From: Desulfobulbus sp.
Lineage (GTDB): Bacteria; Desulfobacterota; Desulfobulbia; Desulfobulbales; Desulfobulbaceae
Assembly: GCA_030600525.1 (NCBI GenBank)
Contig: JAUVLX010000046.1
Location: 1-15,397, forward strand
Direction of reading: 5' to 3'
Length of the DNA stretch: 15,397 nucleotides
Shown: positions 1 through 7,257 of the stretch, in pieces
Layout: every line of letters begins with the position of its first letter
How positions within the stretch are numbered: the stretch's first letter is position 1
Program-made: the position numbers and the translations under genes
The notes under the pieces: model-generated
Told to the model about the DNA's origin: nothing
Seen by the model: only the letters and a program-made list of their open reading frames with translations
Database searches by the model: none

Positions 1-469
1 GCCGCAAAGGCTATTTAAAACCGTAATCCATGCGGTGAATAGCAGCCTTAATCACCGCAAACGCACCCTGTTTCGGAGAGCAAAGGAATATTTTTAACTT
101 TTTGATATTTCCTTTAATCGAGCTGCGAAATCCTTGTCTCGTTTGCCGTTCTCTGGCAGCGTTTTAAGGTGCAATTGGTTTATACCACAACAGAATCGTG
201 CAAAATCGGATGAAGATTAGCACTGGCAGTTCTAATCTGAGAGCATTGCTGCTGGCTTTATCTTATTCCTGTTATGTTGCGAGTTGTCCTATCTGCTTGA
301 AATTAAATAACTTTCGTGACATTTTCTGGAAATAAAAAGATTTTATACTCTTGCAAGGCTGAGTTAAGAATGGGTTATAGAAATTTAGCTGCTTGGCCGT
401 ACAGATGTGAAAGGCTAATCCATCATAGGCATAATGATGGTGAAGAAGATAGATGTGGTGTTGAAGAGA
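1..469. other. Intergenic region with no supportable gene
   Basis: I see no convincing gene here. Open stretches on the minus strand, with stops near 11-13 and near 100, give short protein-like strings, but none has a start and ribosome-binding site and none resembles a family I recognise. A perfect 7-bp inverted repeat (GCGGTGA at 32-38, TCACCGC at 52-58, 13-nt loop) is present without a T tract. The region may contain decayed coding sequence, but this cannot be shown by reading alone. Confidence 0.5.
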
Positions 470-505
470 AGAAGCAAAGCGTCAATAAAACAACGCTTTG
501 CTTCT
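470..505 (-). terminator. Rho-independent-type terminator of the C69 dipeptidase gene
   Basis: A perfect 12-bp stem (AGAAGCAAAGCG at 470-481 with CGCTTTGCTTCT at 494-505) encloses a 12-nt loop. It begins 7 nt past the stop codon of the dipeptidase gene. Read on the minus strand, the stem is followed by a pyrimidine-rich tail (TCTTCTCTTC) rather than a pure U run. Position and stem strength support a terminator; the imperfect tail lowers certainty about how it terminates. Confidence 0.7.
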
Positions 506-512
506 CACTCAA

Positions 513-2261
513 TTACTTTGTCTTTGGTTGGTCATAGGTCGTAGGGCCGTTCACCCAAGAAGTAGTTTTTAACCATTCCTGCGGATACCCAACTTTATCA
601 TTTAAGTCTCCAGGATAATTCATCCCGCCATCAGCGTATTTTACGATGAGCATATCTGCAAAGTTCTGCCAGGTCTCAAAGACGTTTTGTGCAGTATTTA
701 CACTGAATTCTGTGAGATAGGCGGTGGCAGCAGCAGGATTTTGGTTAAACAGAGAAAGAGCCTCTTTGTCTGCTTGAGCGATTGCTTGAAAATGCTCTTT
801 TTCAAGTGGATCACGTAGGTTAACTATGTCTTGATGTACTCCCGAATAATTGATGGCAGCCCAATTCTCAACAAAATTAAAGGCCCAAAAGGCAGAATCT
901 CTGGTGTAATATCTGGGGTCAGCCGTGGAGTACGGTTCTGCAACTTTTTTAGCTCCAACATAGAGAGGTGTATAAGCTGTTTCAGAAGGTTTTGACAGAC
1001 CAAACCAGAGAAGACCACCAATGGCATCTGGCAACCATGATCGGCCTTCACAGATAAAGGAATAGGTGCAGTAATATACTGAGAGTGGACGCTGCCATGC
1101 ACCGTCATGGTGCGCTTTTGGATCTGCCACATCACCAGCTGATTCATAGGGACCCAGGTAGCGATATGGTACTCCAAATGGACCGGAAGCAACGCCTTGG
1201 GTCATGTCGAACTCTGTTCCCTCATAATGGTCACGAAGCAGGTGCAGTACCTCATGGCGAGTTACTTTGTGATCCGGGGTGATGGTTAATGGGTAGTCCC
1301 TTGTATAGCCATCCTTAACCCACGGGCTGAGATTTAATGAGGGAGCAAGCCTATCCATTACGCGCCATACCCTGCGTAAAGAGTAATAAGGGTGATTGTA
1401 TTCGCCGAGGCTCGCTGCACGGAGCCAGTCTAACTGACCATCTTTTGGCTTCCACCAGCCTTTGGCCTGGGCGACCTTATGCAGGTTGGGACTAAATAAT
1501 TGATCCGGATTATTTGGATCTATCTCACGGATGCGCAGTTCATTAGCACTCACTACCATCTCACCATCGGGTATTCTTTGGGCTACCCACAACCCTCCAA
1601 AGCTGTCGTCGCCGGGAATCATTTCAATCAACCAACCTTCTTTGGGGTCCGCAACAGGCAACGTCTCACCGGTTCCATGGAAACCATAGGTGTCGATTAA
1701 ATGTCCTATTAGTTCAACTGCTTCACGGGCAGTTTTACATCGTTCCAAGGCTACACGAGCGAGTTCGGCACTGTAAAAAAGGTGCTTGGGAGAGGGTTTT
1801 ACATTTCCCATTTTGGTCCCATTGGTACACTCACCAAACATAAGCTGATGTTCGTTCATGATACCGTAGTTGCCATCATAATATGCATATGTGTGCGCAA
1901 CTTGAGGAATGAAACCGACAGGCTTTGATTGTGGAACTTGCGCGTTGACGTACCCCGGACCACGGTCACTGCCGGTGTAGCGGCGATAGACAAAACTACC
2001 GTATTCAGGCAATTCTCCAATGGACGTTGCATCAAAATAGACTGGGCGCATGGAGCCTGGCTGGTGGTCTGCAGCGGGGACGTACATAAGGCGAGGGTCG
2101 TTTAAGTGACCATCATCACTATGGCCTACATACATGGCCCCACTTTCTGTGGCTCCAGGGGTAATAATAAAGGTGGTACAAGCCAGTGATTGAGACGTAA
2201 ACAGCAGGCCTGTAACCAGGGTCGTGGCGATTTGCCATTTTTTTACAATGTGCTTCCTCAT
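513..2261 (-). CDS. Exported C69-family (U34) dipeptidase
   Basis: This 582-residue protein belongs to the peptidase C69 family, Ntn-hydrolases that cleave dipeptides. Residues 1-27 form a signal peptide with a basic start and a hydrophobic core ending SQSLA. It is followed directly by CTTFIITPGAT, where Cys28 matches the family's N-terminal nucleophile, so signal cleavage would also expose the active site. The strings YVGHSDD (about residues 44-50) and NEHQLMFGECT (about 136-146) are typical of the family. The length is normal for secreted members. The cysteine context (SLAC) is a poor lipobox, so a periplasmic enzyme is more likely than a lipoprotein. The ATG start is preceded by AGGAA with 6-nt spacing. 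The gene lies 130 bp downstream of a truncated amino acid permease in the same direction, which suggests a former peptide and amino acid salvage pair. Substrate preference cannot be read from the sequence. Confidence 0.88.
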   Translation of the reverse strand: MRKHIVKKWQIATTLVTGLLFTSQSLACTTFIITPGATESGAMYVGHSDDGHLNDPRLMYVPAADHQPGSMRPVYFDATSIGELPEYGSFVYRRYTGSDRGPGYVNAQVPQSKPVGFIPQVAHTYAYYDGNYGIMNEHQLMFGECTNGTKMGNVKPSPKHLFYSAELARVALERCKTAREAVELIGHLIDTYGFHGTGETLPVADPKEGWLIEMIPGDDSFGGLWVAQRIPDGEMVVSANELRIREIDPNNPDQLFSPNLHKVAQAKGWWKPKDGQLDWLRAASLGEYNHPYYSLRRVWRVMDRLAPSLNLSPWVKDGYTRDYPLTITPDHKVTRHEVLHLLRDHYEGTEFDMTQGVASGPFGVPYRYLGPYESAGDVADPKAHHDGAWQRPLSVYYCTYSFICEGRSWLPDAIGGLLWFGLSKPSETAYTPLYVGAKKVAEPYSTADPRYYTRDSAFWAFNFVENWAAINYSGVHQDIVNLRDPLEKEHFQAIAQADKEALSLFNQNPAAATAYLTEFSVNTAQNVFETWQNFADMLIVKYADGGMNYPGDLNDKVGYPQEWLKTTSWVNGPTTYDQPKTK

Positions 2262-2391
2262 GCAGATTTCCTATTGTTTGTTATTTTGTAACCATTCAGC
2301 GAATACAAAAACCTCGCCTTAACCTCGATCTTTGTAACTTGTTCAGCAGTGCTCCAGATGCGTACAAGCAGGCTGGATAACAATAGTAATG

Positions 2392-3288
2392 CTATGTTTT
2401 CCTGTCTGATCGTGCGCAGGTGGGGTGCTGCTGAATAGCAACTATGGCAAAGAGTGATGCAACAAGAGTAAAGACAACAGAATTTAACTGAATGCCCATG
2501 GGTACTGTTGCGGGGATATTAGATTGATATGATTGTAAAATTGAATTCTCACCGGTGAGAGGTAACACGCCAATCCCCACGGCTACCCATACCATGTTCA
2601 TAATAAAAGCCAGCAGCATGCCAAGCATTACAGAGCGCTTAAATGCATGTACATCGTAATTAAGCTCTGCGACCACCACTGGAATTATATTATGAAAATG
2701 AAAAGCAGTAACAATGATGGGTAACGTGGCAGGGAGGAAACTCCAATCCTGATAGCTCAATTTAACAGGCTCGATGTGACTGCTGCCGATAACCGTTAGT
2801 ATCCCAAATGCGGCAGCAAGGAAGATTATAAATACAGTGTTGAGTTTTTGTATAAATTTTAAATTGATACAGGTGATGGCAATCAAAAAACCTGCAAAAC
2901 ATAAAAAAAGTGGCAAATTATTAGTACTAAGTCCCAGCATCGAGCTTAGAACCTTAGTACCTCCTGTAAAATAGGCTGTTAGTAGTCCGTAAAGGATGAT
3001 AACATTTGCTGCAACAGCAACCCATTTACCAATGTTACCGAAATATTTTTGATAGAGAGACGGGTAGTCAAACGATGCTTGTTCTCGGTTGAGCTGCACC
3101 TGGTTAGCAAGTATTAAAGCGGTGAAGTACATCATTCCACCGCCTGCAACCATGGCAATTAAAGAAGGGATAAACCCGGCTAGCCCGGTATTGATAGGTA
3201 ACCCGAGAATACCTGCACCAATCAGGTTTCCTGTGATCATACATGCTGTCATCAATACAACTCGCCAACTCATTGTTCGCCTATTCAT
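2392..3288 (-). pseudogene. Truncated aromatic amino acid permease (HAAAP family, Mtr/TyrP/TnaB-like)
   Basis: The reading frame encodes 298 residues, whereas HAAAP proton symporters for tryptophan and tyrosine have about 400 residues and 11 membrane segments. The N-terminal signature is clear: an ITGNLIGAGILGLPINTGLAG segment, then about seven further hydrophobic helices, including a TAFHFHNIIPVV segment near residue 195. The family-like sequence stops at SLFAIVA (about residues 279-285), the start of helix 8. It is replaced by a short unrelated hydrophilic tail, QQHPTCARSDRKT, and the last three helices are absent. Other frames down to the dipeptidase start at 2261 do not restore them. The ATG is well placed after AGAGGAAAC. 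The gene therefore looks like the 5' part of a permease whose 3' end was deleted or replaced. A functional short transporter is unlikely. Confidence 0.72.
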
Positions 3289-3327
3289 GTTTCCTCTGTA
3301 AAATGAAAAAAATGAAAATAAGGGTAT

Positions 3328-3347
3328 CGTCTTTTTTATAAAAGACG
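3328..3347. promoter_or_regulatory. Perfect dyad upstream of the permease remnant
   Basis: CGTCTTTT (3328-3335) and AAAAGACG (3340-3347) form an 8-bp perfect inverted repeat around a 4-nt centre (TTAT). It ends 40 bp upstream of the permease ATG, where an operator could sit. The central TTTTATAAAA could also supply a -10-like element. It does not match the TyrR or TrpR boxes I know. No T tract follows on either strand, so it is not an obvious terminator. Confidence 0.35.
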
Positions 3348-3635
3348 GTTGACCTGCTGCAGGCGCAATTTGCTGCTTTACCAGTTTGTTTCTTGTCGGC
3401 GAGCAAAAGCACTTACCTGAGTATTGTATATGTGCTCGAGTTAATTGGTCAAATTTGTTTGGAAATTATTTACTTTTTTTGGGTAACCAATAGCAACAGA
3501 AAAATACCGTCGAATGACAGTGAAAGGGCAAAGGGTGAGGGGAATCTACTTTTAAAAAGTGGGCAGGTTGTCAAAAAGGCAGGCAGCATTAAGCACCCAT
3601 GTTTCAAGGAGCGATACTACCTTTTGTTATCATAA

Positions 3636-3811
3636 ACATACGCCTTGCCAGCATTGAGAATTTTGTTTGTTCCCGGTTGGTCGTGTAGTTACCATTTTTT
3701 TGATAAGAACAGGCCGGTACTCGCAGAGAAGCACATGGTGATCGGCATTGATATTCGTGATCATGGGGAGTCAGATAAACCGGAGCATGACTATCTCGGT
3801 AGCAGGTTGAA
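3636..3811 (+). pseudogene. N-terminal fragment of an alpha/beta hydrolase
   Basis: The frame beginning just after a stop at 3633-3635 reads LRILFVPGWSCSYHFF and then VIGIDIRDHGESDKPEHDY. This is the first strand and oxyanion loop, followed by the characteristic D-x-R-x-HG-x-S-DKP motif, of alpha/beta hydrolases. Only about 55 residues are family-like. The nucleophile elbow (G-x-S-x-G), the acid and the histidine are all missing. The sequence upstream has no proper N-terminus; the only start is a TTG at 3645 without a ribosome-binding site. The similarity ends near 3803-3812, where a transposase-like frame begins. This is a dead gene remnant and no product is expected. Confidence 0.65.
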
Positions 3812-3946
3812 ATGGATAAACAGAGACACGGATATTATCCAGAAACAGTTTTGGTTGACCAGCTATCTAGAAAGGCTGTTGTTGATTATTGCATATTGCT
3901 CACAAACCATGGGCACGCAAAGCTGATAATCGCAGTATTGAGATGA
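3812..3946 (+). mobile_element. Transposase fragment (IS5/IS1182-like, tentative)
   Basis: In a frame offset from the hydrolase remnant, codons from 3812 read MDKQRHGYYPETVLVDQ and continue through VVDYC and NHGHAK to a stop at 3944-3946. This resembles the conserved segment of IS5/IS1182-type DDE transposases, where a G-x-YPE-x-V-x-x-DQ/DK stretch is followed by an R-x-YC-x-x-x-GI-like segment. The frame is closed upstream by a stop at 3800-3802, and only 44 codons survive. It is read as an insertion sequence remnant that interrupted the hydrolase gene. The family assignment comes from pattern memory and is uncertain. Confidence 0.45.
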
Positions 3947-3967
3947 ATATTTTCTGAGGAGGCTCTA

Positions 3968-4156
3968 CTTAGGAGCCGTCCGTAAATAAGTTGGACAATA
4001 TCGCGCTCATATTTAGGTTAGATTTGGGTGATCTAATTGAACAAAGCCGCAGGTGTAGTTGTGCTACGTTGAGGACTTCGTGATTGAAGATCAGCCAACG
4101 ATAACCTGAAGATGCGATGCGAGATGTTCAAGTTATTTCCGGACAACTCCTTAGGG
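3968..4156. mobile_element. Full-length palindromic MITE-like element, 189 bp
   Basis: The two halves are imperfect reverse complements along the whole length. Left CTTAGGAG.GTCCG.AAATAA (from 3968) pairs with the complement of TTATTTCCGGACAACTCCTTA (ending near 4154). AGGTTA at 4015-4020 pairs with TAACCT at 4102-4107. The hairpin closes at GTAG (4055-4058) and CTAC (4064-4067) around a 5-nt loop. The symmetry centre near 4061 coincides with the middle of the element. TA dinucleotides flank both ends (3966-3967 and 4157-4158), as expected for elements that target TA. There is no coding capacity. It is most simply a non-autonomous miniature inverted-repeat element. The parental transposase is not in the window, and the fragment at 3812-3946 need not be related to it. 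Confidence 0.72.
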
Positions 4157-4179
4157 TATTTGAGGCCAAGAGATTTCTA

Positions 4180-4224
4180 AAAATGAACACCCTGAAAAAA
4201 GCAGCTTTAAAAAGTGTCCATTTT
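4180..4224 (-). terminator. Possible terminator downstream of the creatininase gene
   Basis: AAAATGAACAC (4180-4190) and GTGTCCATTTT (4214-4224) form an inverted repeat matching at 10 of 11 positions, with 23 nt between the arms. It lies about 50 bp past the creatininase stop. On the minus strand the second arm runs into TTTTT. The long spacer and AT-rich stem make it a weak terminator candidate. A relic of an insertion sequence end is an alternative. Confidence 0.3.
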
Positions 4225-4274
4225 AAATTGACCACGTCAGATTGGCAGAGCATATCTTTACGTACTTGGTTGCG

Positions 4275-5042
4275 TCAATACCGTGTTTTTCCTGTTGGGT
4301 TCTGTTCAACAATCTCCATTTTTATGTAGTTGAACAGCTTTTTACAAAGATCATCCACTGCGGCGGTTAGAATAGCCGCACCTGTTTCCTGGTCAGCCAG
4401 CCATGGAGCAGAATCCATACGTCCATCCGGGTAAGTCGTTTTCATTTCTCCGGCAGTCATGGGCCAGTACGTGTCCTGCACATTTACTTTTTTGGGGCTC
4501 GTTTCTTTATGGGTAAATGCCGCAGGCCGCATATGCATAGTTAACGAAATTTCAGACGGGGTTGCGTGTCGCCCTTCCTTGTGATCAAAACAGTTACCGT
4601 TAAACCGTTTTACTCCTGTGCACTCGTACCAGGAAAATATTTCTAATATACCTGGAATATCCTCCATTTTACTTTGCTGGAAAGCCGTTCGCAGGGCGTG
4701 TCGATTCCCTCCGTGACCGTTGATAAAAAATATGCGCCTAAAACCATGTCTGGCAAAAGAGCGGATCAGGTCGCAACAGACGGCAATCATAGTACTCGGG
4801 CTGAAAGTGGCGCTTCCTGCAAATTCCATATGGTGGGGAGAAATGCCATAATTGACGGTCGGGGCAACTAGTATGTTTAACTTTTCTCCGGTTGCTCTGG
4901 CAACTGCTTCAGCAGCAATAAAATCGGTTCCGATCAAACCATAGGGGCTGTGTTGTTCAACAGCACCGATGGGTATGAGCAAGGTGTCTTTTTTTTGTAG
5001 ATACGCCTCTACTTCCGGAAAAGAGCATTCTTCAAGCAGCAC
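4275..5042 (-). CDS. Creatininase-family metal-dependent amidohydrolase
   Basis: The 255-residue protein has the length and motifs of the creatininase family, binuclear metal enzymes that open cyclic or linear C-N bonds. PIGAVEQH (residues 24-31) and GTD (38-40) supply the expected first metal ligands Glu29, His31 and Asp40. NGHGGN (108-113) is the hallmark glycine-rich loop. EGRHATPSEIS (156-166) corresponds to the HAGxxETS segment, here with Glu164 conserved. The chosen start is GTG, preceded by GGAG with 7-nt spacing. The gene is transcribed away from the Kor operon across a 430-bp gap and has no operon partner. Family members include creatinine amidohydrolase, pyrimidine and riboflavin pathway hydrolases and a mycofactocin-associated enzyme. 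No mycofactocin or creatine-pathway genes are present, so the substrate is unknown. Confidence 0.85.
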   Translation of the reverse strand: MLLEECSFPEVEAYLQKKDTLLIPIGAVEQHSPYGLIGTDFIAAEAVARATGEKLNILVAPTVNYGISPHHMEFAGSATFSPSTMIAVCCDLIRSFARHGFRRIFFINGHGGNRHALRTAFQQSKMEDIPGILEIFSWYECTGVKRFNGNCFDHKEGRHATPSEISLTMHMRPAAFTHKETSPKKVNVQDTYWPMTAGEMKTTYPDGRMDSAPWLADQETGAAILTAAVDDLCKKLFNYIKMEIVEQNPTGKTRY

Positions 5043-5475
5043 TTTGAGTCTCCACTAGGGGATTGTTTGTGTGAGGTGAGTCGCTGGAAAGTTGTCCGAT
5101 TAAGCTCCCTTGATTATATTCAGGTTTCCGATTTCCCCACAGGTTGATACCAATTGTAAATTAGTGTTCTGGCATGCTTCACCTGTCGTCCAGAGCTTGT
5201 TATTCTGGTTTCCTAACTTCGTTGCTTACTCAGTCACGTAGCGCGGCTACGCTCCTTTATGCGCGTCTTGTAGGAAACCAGAATCCCGGCACTTTATTAC
5301 AACATTTGAAACATGACATGACACTACATACTTCTCATTAATAGTCGGTTTCTTCTACCTGGGTGCAGAAAAGGACTTTATTTTATTCACTAAAATTTTA
5401 TAGTTGTAAGGATTGTGATAAGAATTCTCGTTTTTTCCAGAGAACAAAATTACTGCTTCCGCAGGAGTTGCTACC
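5043..5475. other. Divergent intergenic region with a palindromic repeat
   Basis: This 433-bp gap separates the divergent creatininase and Kor genes and should hold promoters for both. Its middle is occupied by the palindromic repeat near 5202-5284. The AT-rich stretch 5380-5460, upstream of the Kor operon, is the likely promoter zone, but I found no convincing -35/-10 pair. No protein-coding signal was seen. Confidence 0.5.
5202..5284. repeat. Palindromic intergenic repeat (REP/MITE-like)
   Basis: A perfect 14-bp inverted repeat (ATTCTGGTTTCCTA at 5202-5215, TAGGAAACCAGAAT at 5271-5284) encloses a central perfect hairpin CGTAGC-GCG-GCTACG (5237-5251). Both share one centre near 5244, giving a nested cruciform-like structure. 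Weaker similarity continues outward: ATTAGTG near 5160 against CACTTTATTACAA near 5291-5303. The whole unit may therefore reach from about 5150 to 5315, with an extra segment in the left arm. No T tract follows either arm. The form suggests a dispersed mobile repeat rather than a terminator. Confidence 0.65.
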
Positions 5476-7257
5476 TTGAAACCTACAAATATCAAAGATA
5501 TTGAATATTTTCATAAGGTCATAGACTGCCAGTATGCCTGCCCTGCGCATACGCCGGTTCCTGAGTATATACGGTTGATCAGAGAACACCGTTATGATGA
5601 AGCCTACATGATTAACTGGGTCTCCAATGTTTTTCCAGGCATTCTAGGGCGTGTATGTGATCGTCCCTGTGAGCCTGCCTGCAGGAGGAGCCGGGTGGAG
5701 GATGACCCTGTTGCGATCTGCAGGTTGAAACGGGTGGCTGCCGATAATCGAAAAGAAAACATTGAAGCGTATTTCCCTCCGATTCCGGAACAGAAAAATG
5801 GGAAAAAAATTGCACTGATCGGTGGTGGCCCAGCCTCGTTGACTGTTGCTCGGGATTTGCTGCCGCTTGGGTATGAAGTCGATCTTTATGACGAACAGTC
5901 TACCGGTGGTGGTTTCATGCGGAGTCAGGTTCCTGCCTTTCGCTTACCTGAACGTGTTTTGAAGGAAGAAGTCGGCTACATCCTTGATATGGGAGTAACC
6001 ACTCATTTCAATCATTATGTGACCAGCATGAGAGACATGCTGGCTAAAGACTACGATGCACTTTTTGTTGGTACCGGAGCACCCAAGGGGAGGGATCTTC
6101 CAGACCTTCCTGGCAGGCAGGAGGGGGATGCCTCCATCCATTTAGGTATCGATTGGCTTGCATCCGTTGTTTTCCGGCATATAGAGTCCATCGGCAAAAA
6201 GGTGCTGGTTTTGGGTGGTGGCAACACGGCTATGGATTGCTGCCGAACAGCCAGAAGGCTTGGTGGTGAGGATGTTCGGATTGTTGTTCGCAGTCCCAAG
6301 GCGGAAATGAAGGCCTCTCCTTGGGAAATAGAGGATGCGGAACGGGAAGACATCCCCATTTATGAAAACCATGTACCTGGTGATTTTGTCGTGGAGCAAG
6401 GCAAGCTTGTTGGGATGCATTTTGAAAAGGTTGAGGCCCGCTACGACGATCAGGGGAAGCGAACCCTGGTACCCACTGGTGAACCCCATGTGTTCATGGA
6501 GTGTGATGAGGTCCTGGTTGCCGTAGGGCAGCTGAATTCATTCCCATGGATCGAGGAGGATGTTGGCATCGAATTTGATGCATGGGGCCTGCCGGTATTA
6601 AAGGACGACACCTTTCAATCCAGTCTTGAGCATGTTTTCTTTGGTGGTGATGCTGCCTTTGGACCGAAAAATATCATTACTGCTGTCGCCCATGGGCATG
6701 AAGCTGCAATCTCCATTGATCTTTTTTGCCGAGGAGAATCCCTTGCTGTAAGACCACTGCCCAAAGTGCATCTTGAGGGACAAAAGATGGGGGTTCACGA
6801 CTGGTTGTATCATAATCAGATAGATGATGAGCACCGGCAGTCGGTTCCTGTACTGGATAAGGCTAAAAGCCTAAAAGATCGATTGCTTGAAGTGGAACTG
6901 GGTTTTGGTCAGGTGGTCGGTCATACTGAAACCCTGCGCTGTCTTAATTGTGATGTGCAGACCGTGTTTCGTGTTGAAGAGTGTATCGAATGCGATGCCT
7001 GTGTTGATGCCTGTCCGGAACGGTGTATTAACTTTATCGACAACGCAACAGAGGAGGAGCTGCGTACACGCCTCAATGCACCTGCAAAGGAGCTTGATCA
7101 GGATCTCTATGTTTCAGATGTACTGCCTACGGGCAGGGTGATGGTCAAAGATGAAAATGTCTGCCTTCATTGCGGAATCTGCGCAGAACGATGTCCTACT
7201 TCGGCTTGGGAAATGCAAAAATATACCTACAAAATACCACTTGCGGGCCATCAATGA
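5476..7257 (+). CDS. GltD-like FAD/NAD(P) oxidoreductase with C-terminal 2[4Fe-4S] domain, Kor complex electron-transfer subunit
   Basis: The 593-residue protein joins three modules. Residues 1-90 form an Fe-S helical domain like that of the glutamate synthase small subunit, with Cys18, Cys22, Cys61, Cys65 and Cys69. Residues 112-430 hold a two-dinucleotide fold: the FAD motif IGGGPASLTVA (about 115-125), the NAD(P) motif VLGGGNTAMDCC (about 243-254) and the second FAD contact GGDAAFGPKNIITA (about 389-402). Residues 485-593 carry a CLNC pair (489-492) and two CxxCxxCxxxCP cluster motifs at 503-514 and 563-574, separated by about 50 residues. The start is TTG, 8 nt after AGGAG. The stop overlaps the next gene by ATGA. 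With the two following genes this should move electrons between the 2-oxoacid oxidoreductase core and NAD(P), replacing the usual separate ferredoxin (delta) subunit. The third glycine of the FAD motif is Ser. I recall a similar subunit called KorC in Azoarcus, which has a 2-oxoglutarate:NADP+ oxidoreductase. Confidence 0.87.
   Translation: MKPTNIKDIEYFHKVIDCQYACPAHTPVPEYIRLIREHRYDEAYMINWVSNVFPGILGRVCDRPCEPACRRSRVEDDPVAICRLKRVAADNRKENIEAYFPPIPEQKNGKKIALIGGGPASLTVARDLLPLGYEVDLYDEQSTGGGFMRSQVPAFRLPERVLKEEVGYILDMGVTTHFNHYVTSMRDMLAKDYDALFVGTGAPKGRDLPDLPGRQEGDASIHLGIDWLASVVFRHIESIGKKVLVLGGGNTAMDCCRTARRLGGEDVRIVVRSPKAEMKASPWEIEDAEREDIPIYENHVPGDFVVEQGKLVGMHFEKVEARYDDQGKRTLVPTGEPHVFMECDEVLVAVGQLNSFPWIEEDVGIEFDAWGLPVLKDDTFQSSLEHVFFGGDAAFGPKNIITAVAHGHEAAISIDLFCRGESLAVRPLPKVHLEGQKMGVHDWLYHNQIDDEHRQSVPVLDKAKSLKDRLLEVELGFGQVVGHTETLRCLNCDVQTVFRVEECIECDACVDACPERCINFIDNATEEELRTRLNAPAKELDQDLYVSDVLPTGRVMVKDENVCLHCGICAERCPTSAWEMQKYTYKIPLAGHQ

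Noticed and set aside
11..150. Minus-strand open stretches giving protein-like strings such as GAFAVIKAAIHRMDYGFK ending at a stop at 11-13
   Set aside because: No start, ribosome-binding site or family match. Two overlapping frames look equally plausible, so it could be chance or heavily decayed sequence.
316..537. 73-codon plus-strand open frame
   Set aside because: It runs through the dipeptidase terminator hairpin and into the dipeptidase gene, has no family features and no ribosome-binding site.
3393..3635. 80-codon plus-strand open frame upstream of the hydrolase remnant
   Set aside because: Low-complexity, no start signal and no recognisable hydrolase N-terminus; it ends in a stop just before the hydrolase-like frame.
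7170..7253. Upstream in-frame extension of korA by 28 codons
   Set aside because: It would overlap the ferredoxin cluster codons of the preceding gene, and the ATGA overlap at 7254 is the natural start.
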